DNA from: Bacteroidota bacterium
GTDB lineage: Bacteria > Bacteroidota > Bacteroidia > Bacteroidales > JADFUO01
Assembly (NCBI GenBank): GCA_030622635.1
Contig: JAUXFX010000007.1
Span: 1 to 38,620, forward strand
Length of the DNA stretch: 38,620 nucleotides
Direction of reading: 5' to 3'
In this document: positions 9,628 to 18,717 of the stretch, in pieces
Layout of the letters: each line of letters begins with the position of its first letter
Numbering within the stretch: the first letter of the stretch is position 1
Program-made: the position numbers and the translations under genes
The notes under the pieces: generated by a model
Told to the model about the DNA's origin: nothing
What the model saw: the letters and a program-made list of their open reading frames with translations, nothing else
Databases searched by the model: none

Positions 9628-9834
9628 CCAACCAAACACTCTGCTAATTTTATTGTAAAACGCCGGCAAAGTGCTTTGTTAGCTTTTCTGCAATATGCTT
9701 ACAAGGCAATTTTACCGGCAGAGGTGCAGGACGATGGATGAAGTACTTTGCCGACAGAGGTGCAGGACGATGGAGTTCCCTCACCCCCGCTAAAGCGGGA
9801 GATTCGGGATGACACTTGCCTATTCACAAACTTT
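9628..9834 (+). repeat. Direct repeat R1 (right copy) with an internal duplication of GGTGCAGGACGATGGA
   Basis: See 7888-8053; gcagaggtgcaggacgatgga / gacagaggtgcaggacgatgga internal duplication. Confidence 0.9.
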
Positions 9835-9851
9835 ACTTGTCAAGTGGTCAA

Positions 9852-10050
9852 CACTCAGTCCTTGAGGCAACGGACGGAGTAACCGTAGCCCTTATCTCGG
9901 CCTCCACTGTAGACGCCATCGCCATTGTAGTAGAGCATCCGGTGCCAAGCGGTCGAACTACTGCTCTCGCTCGACGACCAGAATTGGCCGTAGAAGATGA
10001 GGCTGTGGAACGAACCAGTGAGGGAGTGGCGGTTGCCCCCGGGTAGACCT
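9852..10050 (-). other. Candidate DGR variable region (VR) at the 3' end of the FISUMP gene
   Basis: Coding strand: ggc aac cgc cac tcc ctc act ggt tcg ttc cac agc ctc atc ttc tac ggc ... tgg cac cgg atg ctc tac tac aat ggc gat ggc gtc tac ... tac ggt tac tcc gtc cgt tgc ctc aag gac tga; NNC-rich, GC-richer than the rest of the gene. Confidence 0.72.
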
Positions 10051-11171
10051 GTGAACCCACTGGAATTTGTTGCTCCTGTATTCGGTGATTTCCAATGTGC
10101 TGTGCCGACTTCTTTCATTTTTCCACCTGCTACACTACTTCCTCCAAGAAAATCAGTTAGAGTTGTCCATTCATCATAACTCGGCAGATGCCACCCATTT
10201 GGGCAAATACCCTGTGTGCCTTGTTGGGTTGTATATTGCATCATTTCGTTCCATTGGTATAAAGCTCCATATTCATCACAATTAGCTTCGTTGTCATCAT
10301 AACAGAATTTTTCAATAGTTCCGTTATTACTCATATTTTGAGAACCATTAATACGTGTTCCAACATTAAGGTTTTCTTTTAACCAGCATTGATTACCTAT
10401 TAAAACAGTGTTATAAACATTACCGTCTTCATCGGTAACTGTTGGTATACCCGGGCATGGTATCCCTTCAATTATCTCAAATATATAAATTTTATTATTC
10501 TGCGGAGCATCCTCAATCACATCGCTTCCTGCAATTCCTTCAATTGTTTTTGCATAACCAATATACTGTAAATCATCACCAGGATTAAATACAAAATTAT
10601 TAATAGCTTTTTGAGATTTAAAACTAATAATATTGTTATCAAAACCATTATAAACTAATTTGCATTGTATTTTATTATTGCTATTTATATTTACCATTTT
10701 AATTGTTTTACTTACACTGTTTCCTTTTGCAGTAAACAAATAATACTTTTCTTTCCCTATATAAAAGGTGAATGAATGATTGCCGGAAATTAAAGTATTC
10801 TCAAAAAAAGCTACTTCTCTGCCTACAATATCCCGAATAGTGATTCTAATATGTTCTTTTTCCGGTAAATACAAATTAACTGTTGTTTTTCCTTCAAAAG
10901 GATTGGGATAATTCTGCGAAACAAAAAAGCTGTTTTTCTCTACTCCATCATTATTAGTAATACCAACAATATATTCCAATAGCAGTGTAGTATCAGGTGC
11001 ATAAAGCATTGTATCTCCACCTTGCGTCAGGTTCTTGATAAAGATACTGTCCAAAGGAACATACTGCCCGTTGTTTTCTGCTGTGAAAGTTAATTCCATT
11101 GTGGGTTTTTGGCTAAAGGCATTTACAAAAAACCCAACTGCCAAAATTGAAAGAAGAATTTTTGTTTTCAT
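9855..11171 (-). CDS. Secreted FISUMP (Fibrobacter succinogenes major paralogous)-domain protein; probable DGR variable protein
   Basis: Signal peptide MKTKILLSILAVGFFVNAFSQ; internal T9SS-like domain SQNYPNPFEGKTTVNLYLPEKEHIRITIRDIVGREV; FISUMP motifs VTDEDGNVYNTVLIGNQCWLKENLNVGT...ICPNGWHLPSYDEWTTLTDFLGG...GYSVRCLKD at the C-terminus. Confidence 0.9.
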   Translation of the reverse strand: MKTKILLSILAVGFFVNAFSQKPTMELTFTAENNGQYVPLDSIFIKNLTQGGDTMLYAPDTTLLLEYIVGITNNDGVEKNSFFVSQNYPNPFEGKTTVNLYLPEKEHIRITIRDIVGREVAFFENTLISGNHSFTFYIGKEKYYLFTAKGNSVSKTIKMVNINSNNKIQCKLVYNGFDNNIISFKSQKAINNFVFNPGDDLQYIGYAKTIEGIAGSDVIEDAPQNNKIYIFEIIEGIPCPGIPTVTDEDGNVYNTVLIGNQCWLKENLNVGTRINGSQNMSNNGTIEKFCYDDNEANCDEYGALYQWNEMMQYTTQQGTQGICPNGWHLPSYDEWTTLTDFLGGSSVAGGKMKEVGTAHWKSPNTGATNSSGFTGLPGGNRHSLTGSFHSLIFYGQFWSSSESSSSTAWHRMLYYNGDGVYSGGRDKGYGYSVRCLKD

Positions 11172-11248
11172 AAAATTCGATTTTAAAAATACATAATATG
11201 GGTAAGGATTGTATAAAAATTCAAATTATGTTCCTATGAAAATATTAT

Positions 11249-11262
11249 AGAAATGGAATGTT
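11249..11262. repeat. Solo arm of the dispersed repeat (AGAAATGGAATGTT)
   Basis: TGAAAATATTATAGAAATGGAATGTT, shared with 16569-16593. Confidence 0.75.
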
Positions 11263-11342
11263 AAACCATTCAACTATTTAGTTAGTCCATAAAGTCAAAC
11301 AAATTACGAATTAAAGCACCAAAACTTGGTGCTTGTCATTTG

Positions 11343-13553
11343 TTATTTTTGATATTTATTCAAACTATCAATCCTTGTAGCTTTATTAACTCCTTTAATT
11401 TTTACCAATTTAAACAGCAACTCATCCAAATGCTTGGTGTCTTTTACACTAACTTTAATTTTCCCTTCAAACATTCCGTTTTTTGAATCAGCAGAAATTG
11501 ACATCATATTAACTTTCAGGTCGTTTGAAATTACTTTTGAAATTTGCTTTAACAAACCAATTTCATCAACACCTGTTACTTTTATAATTGTTTGGAAATG
11601 TATCTGATCCGCATCTTTCCATTTTACATCAATTATACGGTAATCATATTTTGAAAGCATTTGTGCTGCATTAGGGCAGTTTACTCTGTGGATTGTAATT
11701 CCTTTGCCAACAGTAATAAATCCAAAAACAGCATCTCCCGATATTGGATTACAGCACTTGGCTAAACTATAGGTGATATTTTTTATTTTATCATCAATTT
11801 CTAAAAACTCTTCCTCAGATTTTTCAAGCTGTTTGCTTATTTCTTCATAGGCAATAGTTTTACTCTCACCATTTTTTTTCGGTAAAGCATTACCGGCCTT
11901 TTCAACTAAAAGCTTTTTTACTTCTGCTAAATTCACTTTCTCAACTGCAATGGAATAATACAGATCAACCGACGATTTAAATTTATAATGTTTTATCAAC
12001 TTGTCAATTGACTCATCATTAAAAGGTATTTTCCAGTTTTTCAATTTTCGTCTTAAAATCTGATTTCCATTATCTGCTTCTTTATATTTATCTTCCAGCA
12101 ATGAACGTTTGATCCTACTTTTTGCTTTATTAGTAACAACTAAATTCAACCAGTCAAGCTTTGGTTTTTGATTTTTAGTTGTAATAATTTCAACTTTATC
12201 TCCGTTTTGAAGCACATGTTTAATCTGGACTAATCTATTATTAACTTTAGCACCGCTGCATTTAGAGCCGACATCAGTATGTATTTCGTATGCAAAGTCC
12301 AGCACGGTCGAACCGTATTCTAATTTTTTAAGGTCGCCATTTGGAGTGAAAATATAAACTTTATCATTCGGACTGTCTTTTTTCCTACCTGCTTCAATAT
12401 CAAAGTTAATTTGTTCAGGATTTTCCAAAATATCCCTGATTTGATTTAACCATTCCTCGCTATCTTTTTTCTTATCAAGCCCTTTGTATATCCAGTGAGC
12501 TGCCCTGCCTTTCTCTGCAACCTCATCCATTCGTTTGGTTCTTATCTGAACTTCAACCCATTTTTTGTTCTGACCAAGCACAGTTGTATGTAATGATTCA
12601 TAACCACTTGCTTTAGGAGTTGTTATCCAGTCACGAAGCCGTTTTGGATTTGGCTGGAAAATATCAGTTACAATTGAATAAATCCGCCAGCAGTCTAATT
12701 TTTCATTTTTTAATTTACTATTGCTAATTATCCTGATTGCAAAAAGATCAAAAACCTGTTCAAATTCCAGATTTTGCTTTTTCATCTTATTCCATATACT
12801 ATGGATGGATTTCGGACGCCCGATAATATCACAGTCTATTTTTTGAAGGATCAGTTTACGTTGAATCGGGTCAATAAATTCCTGTATAAAAACATTTCGT
12901 TTGGATTTTGTTGCCTGAAGATTTTTTGATACCTCATTATAGATTTCAGGGTTTTCGTATTTCATTAACAGCTCCTCCAGCTCCGACTTAATATTATACA
13001 AACCAAGGCGGTGGGCTATTGGAATATATAAATATGAAACCTCAGAAGAGAATTTTTGTTGCTTTTCCTTAGAAAATGAATTAATATTTCGCATATCATT
13101 AAGCCGATGGGCAAGCTTAATCAGGATTACCCTGATGTCATTAATTAGAGTAAGAAAGAGTTTTCTGAAATTTTCAGATTGCAGGGAAATTTTTTCTGTG
13201 CTTAATTCTGAAACTTTAGCAATGTCCTCAATAATCACAGCAACTGATTTTCCGAACTGATTTTCAATTTCTTCTAATGTAAGATATTTGAATTTAACAA
13301 CATGATATAATAAAGCACAAATAATAGAAGTAATACCTAAGCCAATCTGGTCAACACAAATTTTAGCTACATCAATATTATGACAAATATTAAACTCTCC
13401 TGTATTTGCATAATTTTCAATTTCGGCATTATATGCAATTTCATAGGCACGGTTAACCAAACTTATATCACCCCTTTTCATTAAGGGCTTACATTTATCA
13501 ATTAATTCAAGATATTTTGAATTAATCTGAATTTTAGTTTCTTCACTAATCAT
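11343..13553 (-). CDS. RelA/SpoT-family (p)ppGpp synthetase with degenerate HD hydrolase motif, TGS and ACT domains
   Basis: Synthetase motifs IGRPKSIHSIWNKM, DLFAIRII, PKASGYESLHTTV, VEVQIRTKRMDEVAEKGRAAHWIYK; TGS VYIFTPNGDLKKLEYGSTVLDFAYEIHTDVGSKCSGAKVN; C-terminal ACT-like domain. Confidence 0.93.
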   Translation of the reverse strand: MISEETKIQINSKYLELIDKCKPLMKRGDISLVNRAYEIAYNAEIENYANTGEFNICHNIDVAKICVDQIGLGITSIICALLYHVVKFKYLTLEEIENQFGKSVAVIIEDIAKVSELSTEKISLQSENFRKLFLTLINDIRVILIKLAHRLNDMRNINSFSKEKQQKFSSEVSYLYIPIAHRLGLYNIKSELEELLMKYENPEIYNEVSKNLQATKSKRNVFIQEFIDPIQRKLILQKIDCDIIGRPKSIHSIWNKMKKQNLEFEQVFDLFAIRIISNSKLKNEKLDCWRIYSIVTDIFQPNPKRLRDWITTPKASGYESLHTTVLGQNKKWVEVQIRTKRMDEVAEKGRAAHWIYKGLDKKKDSEEWLNQIRDILENPEQINFDIEAGRKKDSPNDKVYIFTPNGDLKKLEYGSTVLDFAYEIHTDVGSKCSGAKVNNRLVQIKHVLQNGDKVEIITTKNQKPKLDWLNLVVTNKAKSRIKRSLLEDKYKEADNGNQILRRKLKNWKIPFNDESIDKLIKHYKFKSSVDLYYSIAVEKVNLAEVKKLLVEKAGNALPKKNGESKTIAYEEISKQLEKSEEEFLEIDDKIKNITYSLAKCCNPISGDAVFGFITVGKGITIHRVNCPNAAQMLSKYDYRIIDVKWKDADQIHFQTIIKVTGVDEIGLLKQISKVISNDLKVNMMSISADSKNGMFEGKIKVSVKDTKHLDELLFKLVKIKGVNKATRIDSLNKYQK

Positions 13554-13609
13554 TAACCGGCATTTTATATATAATGCTAAAATAAAAAATATTTTTAAGA
13601 AATAAAATA

Positions 13610-13676
13610 AAAAAGCGTTTATATTTTCAAAAACATAAACGCTTTTTGATAACCAACGGGTTAACCCGTTGGTTAT
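13610..13676 (-). terminator. Tandem hairpins between floA-like and relA/spoT-like genes
   Basis: AAAAAGCGTTTAT...ATAAACGCTTTTT (13610-13622/13635-13647) and a 28-bp perfect palindrome ATAACCAACGGGTTAACCCGTTGGTTAT (13649-13676). Confidence 0.75.
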
Positions 13677-13717
13677 TCTGAATCTTTTTCTTTTAGTATA
13701 ACTACTTTTTACTTATA

Positions 13718-14713
13718 TCATCCCTTATTTTTCTCTTTTGGCTTTGAAATAGGCGTTTCAGCTATTGAATCACGCATTTTTGTATCGGCTTGAATATTCT
13801 GGAATTTATAATAATCCATAATTCCTAAATTACCTTCTCTGAATGCTTCAGCTATAGCTTTCGGAATTTCAGCTTCTGCCTGAATAACATTTGCACGGGC
13901 TTCCTGTGCTTTTGCTTTCATTTCCTGCTCTACTGCAACAGCCATAGCACGGCGCTCTTCTGCTCTTGCCTGTGCAATGTTTTTGTCAGCATTTGCCTGG
14001 TCCATTTGTAACACAGCACCAATATTTTTGCCAATATCAATATCAGCAATATCAATTGAAAGTATTTCAAATGCCGTTCCTGAATCCAGCCCCTTCTCTA
14101 AAACAACTCTTGATATTGAATCAGGATTTTCCAAAACAGATTTATGAGAATCAGCAGAACCGATTGACGAAACCACACCTTCGCCAACCCTTGCAAGAAC
14201 TGTCTCCTCACCTGCACCACCAACCAATTGCTTGATATTTGCACGAACTGTAACACGTGCTTTTGAAATCAACTGAATCCCATCTTTTGCAACAGCAGTA
14301 ACCGGGGGCGTATCAATAACCTTTGGATTTACCGACATTTGAACTGCTTCCAATACATCCCTGCCTGCAAGGTCAATTGCAGTTGCAACTTTAAAATCAA
14401 GTTCTATGTTTGCCTTTTCAGCCGAAATAAGTGCATTTACAACTGATTTTACATGACCTCCTGCTAAATAGTGTGCCTCCATTTCGTTCCTGTTTAATTT
14501 TAAGCCGGCTTTGGTAGCTGCAATCAAACTGGTAACTATAACAGAAGGAGGAACTTTTCTCCATCGCATAAGCACTAACTGCAATAAAGAGATTTTTACT
14601 CCGGATACCAGTGCGGTAAACCATAATCCTACAGGGATAAAATAAAAAATTATCCACAAGCCAAATAAACAACCTATGCCTATGGCGATAATAACTAATA
14701 CATTTGCTTCCAT
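13718..14713 (-). CDS. floA: Flotillin-like protein FloA (SPFH/UPF0365)
   Basis: N-terminal [27 protein letters not shown]...[38 protein letters not shown]; coiled Ala/Glu-rich tail. Confidence 0.93.
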   Translation of the reverse strand: MEANVLVIIAIGIGCLFGLWIIFYFIPVGLWFTALVSGVKISLLQLVLMRWRKVPPSVIVTSLIAATKAGLKLNRNEMEAHYLAGGHVKSVVNALISAEKANIELDFKVATAIDLAGRDVLEAVQMSVNPKVIDTPPVTAVAKDGIQLISKARVTVRANIKQLVGGAGEETVLARVGEGVVSSIGSADSHKSVLENPDSISRVVLEKGLDSGTAFEILSIDIADIDIGKNIGAVLQMDQANADKNIAQARAEERRAMAVAVEQEMKAKAQEARANVIQAEAEIPKAIAEAFREGNLGIMDYYKFQNIQADTKMRDSIAETPISKPKEKNKG

Positions 14714-14718
14714 AATAT

Positions 14719-15186
14719 TTATATTTTAGGTTTAACAATAATTTTATTAAAATTTATTTTTACAACAACAATTTCTGTTTCCTGATCAATAAAATCTCCA
14801 AGTGTATGAACTTCGTAAAATTCTCCATTAATAAGTGCTTTTCCGACAGTAGACAATTTTGACACAGTCTTACCGGTATCCCCTACTTTTAATTTTTTTT
14901 CGTCTATTACATTAACTTTACTTTTTACTTCGGATTTTAGCATTATTTTCTTCCATGTTTTTGATCTAAGTGAAAAACAAAGTGTTATAATTGTCAGTAA
15001 TCCTGTAGCTGCCAAAGTATAATGCCCTGCAGTGCTTCCGTAAACCGAATATGCCTGCCATATTCCAATAGTCATCATAATAAATCCCAATATCCCGAAT
15101 ACTGCATGTCCGGGAATCACTAATATTTCAAGGATTATAAAAATCAATCCGACAACAATCAATACGGCTATAACGGTCCAGGTCAT
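14719..15186 (-). CDS. NfeD-family membrane protein
   Basis: TM helices [36 protein letters not shown]-terminal OB-like [42 protein letters not shown]; adjacent to floA. Confidence 0.88.
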   Translation of the reverse strand: MTWTVIAVLIVVGLIFIILEILVIPGHAVFGILGFIMMTIGIWQAYSVYGSTAGHYTLAATGLLTIITLCFSLRSKTWKKIMLKSEVKSKVNVIDEKKLKVGDTGKTVSKLSTVGKALINGEFYEVHTLGDFIDQETEIVVVKINFNKIIVKPKI

Positions 15187-15390
15187 TTTATTTTAATATT
15201 TTATTAAGAATTTCCATTTATTATAGTTATACGTTATTTGTTATATATTATTATCCTGAAAACTTTGCTAAAAAACAAAGTTATTTAGCAAATCCACAAT
15301 TAGTAAGCGATTGCTGAATAACATGTAACTTTTAACATTTAATAATACTACCTGTCAACACACTAAGTAACATAAATTTAACATCATTAA

Positions 15391-15663
15391 TTATTCTATA
15401 GAAACAGTCAAATTTCTGTTGGTCATTTCATCATAAACCGGTTTAAGTTCATAATGTGTTCCTGATTTCACGGCACATTTTCCTTTATAATGAACAATCA
15501 AAGTACATTGTTCTGCCTGATGAGAATCAAGTTCACATACGTCAATTAATGTTTCAATAACAAAATCAAAAGAATTAAAATCATCATTATAAAGAATAAG
15601 TTCTTTAATTTCAGATAAATCTTCCTTTGTGTCTTTTAAAACCTGAACTTTTTCTTTAACCAT
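15391..15663 (-). CDS. clpS: ATP-dependent Clp protease adaptor ClpS
   Basis: LILYNDDFNSFDFVIETLIDVCELDSHQAEQCTLIVHYKGKCAVKSG matches the ClpS core. Confidence 0.92.
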   Translation of the reverse strand: MVKEKVQVLKDTKEDLSEIKELILYNDDFNSFDFVIETLIDVCELDSHQAEQCTLIVHYKGKCAVKSGTHYELKPVYDEMTNRNLTVSIE

Positions 15664-15836
15664 TTTTTAACAAATTAATGAAACAAAAATAAGTTGTTAA
15701 AATTACAATAAATTTCTTAAAAAAAATTAATTTTACCAAAAACGTTAAATTTTTTTATAATTTTAGTCTCATTTACTTTTATATTTTTACTTTCGACCAA
15801 CGGGAGTCCGTATGGATGTCTTTTATCTTTTCACAT

Positions 15837-16481
15837 ATGCTTGATTTCAATAAATTCATAACAGCTTTAAAAGGAAGAATTTCAATGCCTTTACCCGGCA
15901 AGGAAGCACAGTTGCTAATGGCGCCGCCTACAAGGTCGGAATATCTGAAAAATTTACCGGATAATTATAAAATTAAGAAAAGCAGCATACTGATACTTTT
16001 TTATCCCTGCAACAATTCGGTTAAAACAGTACTTATCCGGCGTGCTAAATATAATGGTATTCACAGCGGACAAATTTCATTTCCCGGCGGACAATTTGAA
16101 AAACCCGATAATAACCTTACTGAAACTGCCTTAAGAGAAACAAAAGAGGAAATCGGTATTGATATTTCAAAAATCAATATTATCGGTAATATTTCAGAAT
16201 TATTTATACCTCCAAGCCTTTTTTTAGTACTTCCTGTATTAGGATATACTAAAAAAATTCCTCATTTTGTTGCAGACAAAAAAGAAGTGGATGAAATTTT
16301 TCAAATCAATTTATCCGACCTTCTTGATAAAAACAAAATCTGCGAAAAGCAAGTAATAAACAGTGAAAATATTAAGATTAACGTTCCTTGCTTTTTTATT
16401 GAAGATTCAATAATCTGGGGTGCAACAGCAATGGTAATCAGTGAATTGATTCAGGTTATCAGGGATGTGATTGATAATTAG
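15837..16481 (+). CDS. CoA pyrophosphatase-type NUDIX hydrolase (track ORF begins 15816; MLDFNKF start preferred)
   Basis: NUDIX box GQISFPGGQFEKPDNNLTETALRETKEEIGI; the upstream ATG at 15816 abuts a dispersed repeat word (gtccgtatggatg). Confidence 0.9.
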   Translation: MLDFNKFITALKGRISMPLPGKEAQLLMAPPTRSEYLKNLPDNYKIKKSSILILFYPCNNSVKTVLIRRAKYNGIHSGQISFPGGQFEKPDNNLTETALRETKEEIGIDISKINIIGNISELFIPPSLFLVLPVLGYTKKIPHFVADKKEVDEIFQINLSDLLDKNKICEKQVINSENIKINVPCFFIEDSIIWGATAMVISELIQVIRDVIDN

Positions 16482-16512
16482 TGTCAGTCCATAAAGTCCG
16501 ATAGTTTATACA

Positions 16513-16594
16513 AAACATTCCATTTCTCTTGTTGAAAGATAGTCGGAAAAAATAAATTATGTCCATCTGAAAATATTATAGAAATGGAATGTTT
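16513..16594. repeat. Dispersed inverted repeat AAACATTCCATTTCT...AGAAATGGAATGTTT (copy 4)
   Basis: Arms 16513-16527 and 16580-16594. Confidence 0.85.
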
Positions 16595-16600
16595 ATGAAT

Positions 16601-17017
16601 TTACTTGAGAATTACAATTTCATGAGTAATTTCAGCACTTTTCTTTATAAGTTCACTTACACCGCAATATTTATCCTGCGAAAGATTAATTGCTTTTTTA
16701 ATTTTATCCAAAGGCAAATTATCACCTTTAAAAGTATATGTAATATGGATTTTGTAATAATATTTCGGATGTTCCTCTGTTAATTCCCCGTCAACCGAAA
16801 CATTAAAATAATCGGGTTTTACACGCATTTTGGCTAATATTGAAATAACATCCATTCCTGTACAACCTCCCAAAGAAGCAAGTGTTAAAGGTTTGGGACG
16901 CGGACCTGTGTTTTTGCCACCAACCTTTTCTTCAGCATCAATTCTTATTTTAAAATCATTAACATTAGCTTCAAATGCCATTTCACCAAGCCATGTGCAA
17001 TCAACTTTATTTTTCAT
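16601..17017 (-). CDS. OsmC/Ohr-family protein
   Basis: NTGPRPKPLTLASLGGCTGMDVISILAKMRV and HITYTFKGDNLPLDKIKKAINLSQDKYCGVSELIKK. Confidence 0.92.
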   Translation of the reverse strand: MKNKVDCTWLGEMAFEANVNDFKIRIDAEEKVGGKNTGPRPKPLTLASLGGCTGMDVISILAKMRVKPDYFNVSVDGELTEEHPKYYYKIHITYTFKGDNLPLDKIKKAINLSQDKYCGVSELIKKSAEITHEIVILK

Positions 17018-17023
17018 TATATT

Positions 17024-18586
17024 TTAATTTACCAGCAATTTTTCACTTCCAACAATTCCAATATCAGATATCAACCTAACCAAATACAATCCCTTCTTCC
17101 AGCCCTCCACATTCACCTCAACCTCCGTTTGCCCTTTGGTAACCTTTATTTCCTTAACCTTCCTACCAAAAAGATCGAATACTTCAATTACACAAGGACT
17201 AACTTGAAACCTGATCCCGAAAACTTTCGTTATTGAAACATGGAATTTATCGGTTGCCGGATTAGGATAAACCCACCCCTGCAATTCCTTTTCTGCCTGT
17301 TTTACTATTTCCTCAATATCTACAATTGTACAATTACAATCTATTGTATCCGAAGCAATGGGATAAGGACAGAGCGTGTCATATTCATACTGGCCATTGT
17401 ATAAAGTATCAAACTCCAGGTTGCTGTTAATTTTCCATAAATAAATATCACAATTGCCGTCTAAGCAAAAACCTCCGGTCATTACAATTTTACCATCATG
17501 GGTGATATCTGCACCTTGAATACAATTAAGGGCAATTATTAAAGTACGCTCATTAATAACATTACCAAGTGTATCAAGCAAATAACAATTATTATAACAG
17601 GAATCCAAATTCATGCACCAGCTTGCACCAACTACGAGCGTTGAATCGTTTAAGAAATCAAGAGTTGATGCCTGTCCATATTCTGAAAAAGAGACAATAT
17701 CTTTATAATAAAGTTGCTCCCCGTTGTTGCTTATTTTGAACAATGCAGGATGGTCCATTTCATTTTTATCGGCTATTTCAATATGCTTACCAACGGAATA
17801 GTAATTGTTGTATTGGTCTTGTTTCGAATAAAATGCAATTCCATAAAAATACTCTTCAATTCCCCAGGGCAGTTCCCACAACTCGTTACCGGATGAATCA
17901 ACCTTGATCCAGTAAGGCCTGATCCAACCCGGATCTACCTGTCCGGGTTGGGGGTAATAACACTTTCCTGTGATCAGAAAATTTGTATCAGACGTGACAA
18001 TTATTTCATAAGGATCTTCATTAAATAGCTTTGGATCGCTTTGGGCATAGAGTTTTTGCCAGATAAGTTCCCCATCAGTAGTTAACTTGAATAACCAGAT
18101 ACGTTCATCATGCAAATTTGTTCCATGATACTTGACAAGTGCAATGACATTACCTCCGGGTATTTTCTTTATATCCACACCATATTCCGAATCATGCGGT
18201 ATATGGAATATTTTGCACCATTGTTCTTCACCACATGCATTGAGTTTTAGGATATATGTATCCCACCATGGATCGAGCAATGCAGTTGCTCCGATTATAT
18301 AAAAGTCTCCATTATCTGACTGAAATATTGTACTCATGGGAAAAATTTCATCCGGACGTAAATATTTCTGCCACAGGATTTCCCCGTTAATATCCGTTTT
18401 TATTATCCAGCCATGTTTTAAAATATCTCCTTCCATAAGATTTCCAACAATTATATATCCAAAATCATAAGTTTCAAATACTTCATTACTATAAACCGAA
18501 ATATTATCTCCATATATTTTTGGCCAGTTTTGTGCTTCTGATAGGAAGTTAACAAATAATAATATTATCAAAAAAAGATTTTTCAT
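17024..18586 (-). CDS. T9SS-sorted secreted beta-propeller-like protein (solo paralog of the 32-38.6 kb 'A' family)
   Basis: Signal peptide; GWIIKTDINGEILWQK, LKLNACGEEQWCKIFHI; DTLCPYPIASDTIDCNC; C-terminal YPNPATDKFHV...VIEVFDLFGRKVKEIKV. Confidence 0.85.
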   Translation of the reverse strand: MKNLFLIILLFVNFLSEAQNWPKIYGDNISVYSNEVFETYDFGYIIVGNLMEGDILKHGWIIKTDINGEILWQKYLRPDEIFPMSTIFQSDNGDFYIIGATALLDPWWDTYILKLNACGEEQWCKIFHIPHDSEYGVDIKKIPGGNVIALVKYHGTNLHDERIWLFKLTTDGELIWQKLYAQSDPKLFNEDPYEIIVTSDTNFLITGKCYYPQPGQVDPGWIRPYWIKVDSSGNELWELPWGIEEYFYGIAFYSKQDQYNNYYSVGKHIEIADKNEMDHPALFKISNNGEQLYYKDIVSFSEYGQASTLDFLNDSTLVVGASWCMNLDSCYNNCYLLDTLGNVINERTLIIALNCIQGADITHDGKIVMTGGFCLDGNCDIYLWKINSNLEFDTLYNGQYEYDTLCPYPIASDTIDCNCTIVDIEEIVKQAEKELQGWVYPNPATDKFHVSITKVFGIRFQVSPCVIEVFDLFGRKVKEIKVTKGQTEVEVNVEGWKKGLYLVRLISDIGIVGSEKLLVN

Positions 18587-18717
18587 ATTACAAAAATATA
18601 TAAATCCAGTTTAAAAAGTAAGAATTAAAATGATACTCAACCATAATATTCAATATATAACTATTTTTTTGCAAAAATATTTAAAATCCAAACACATAAA
18701 CTTTAAAAAATATAGCA

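Noticed and set aside
9816-10060. Overlapping ORFs 9816-10046 (+), 9848-10060 (-) and 9997-10179 (+)
   Set aside because: Shadow ORFs caused by the GC-rich 3' end of the FISUMP gene; the real frame is 9855-11171 (-).
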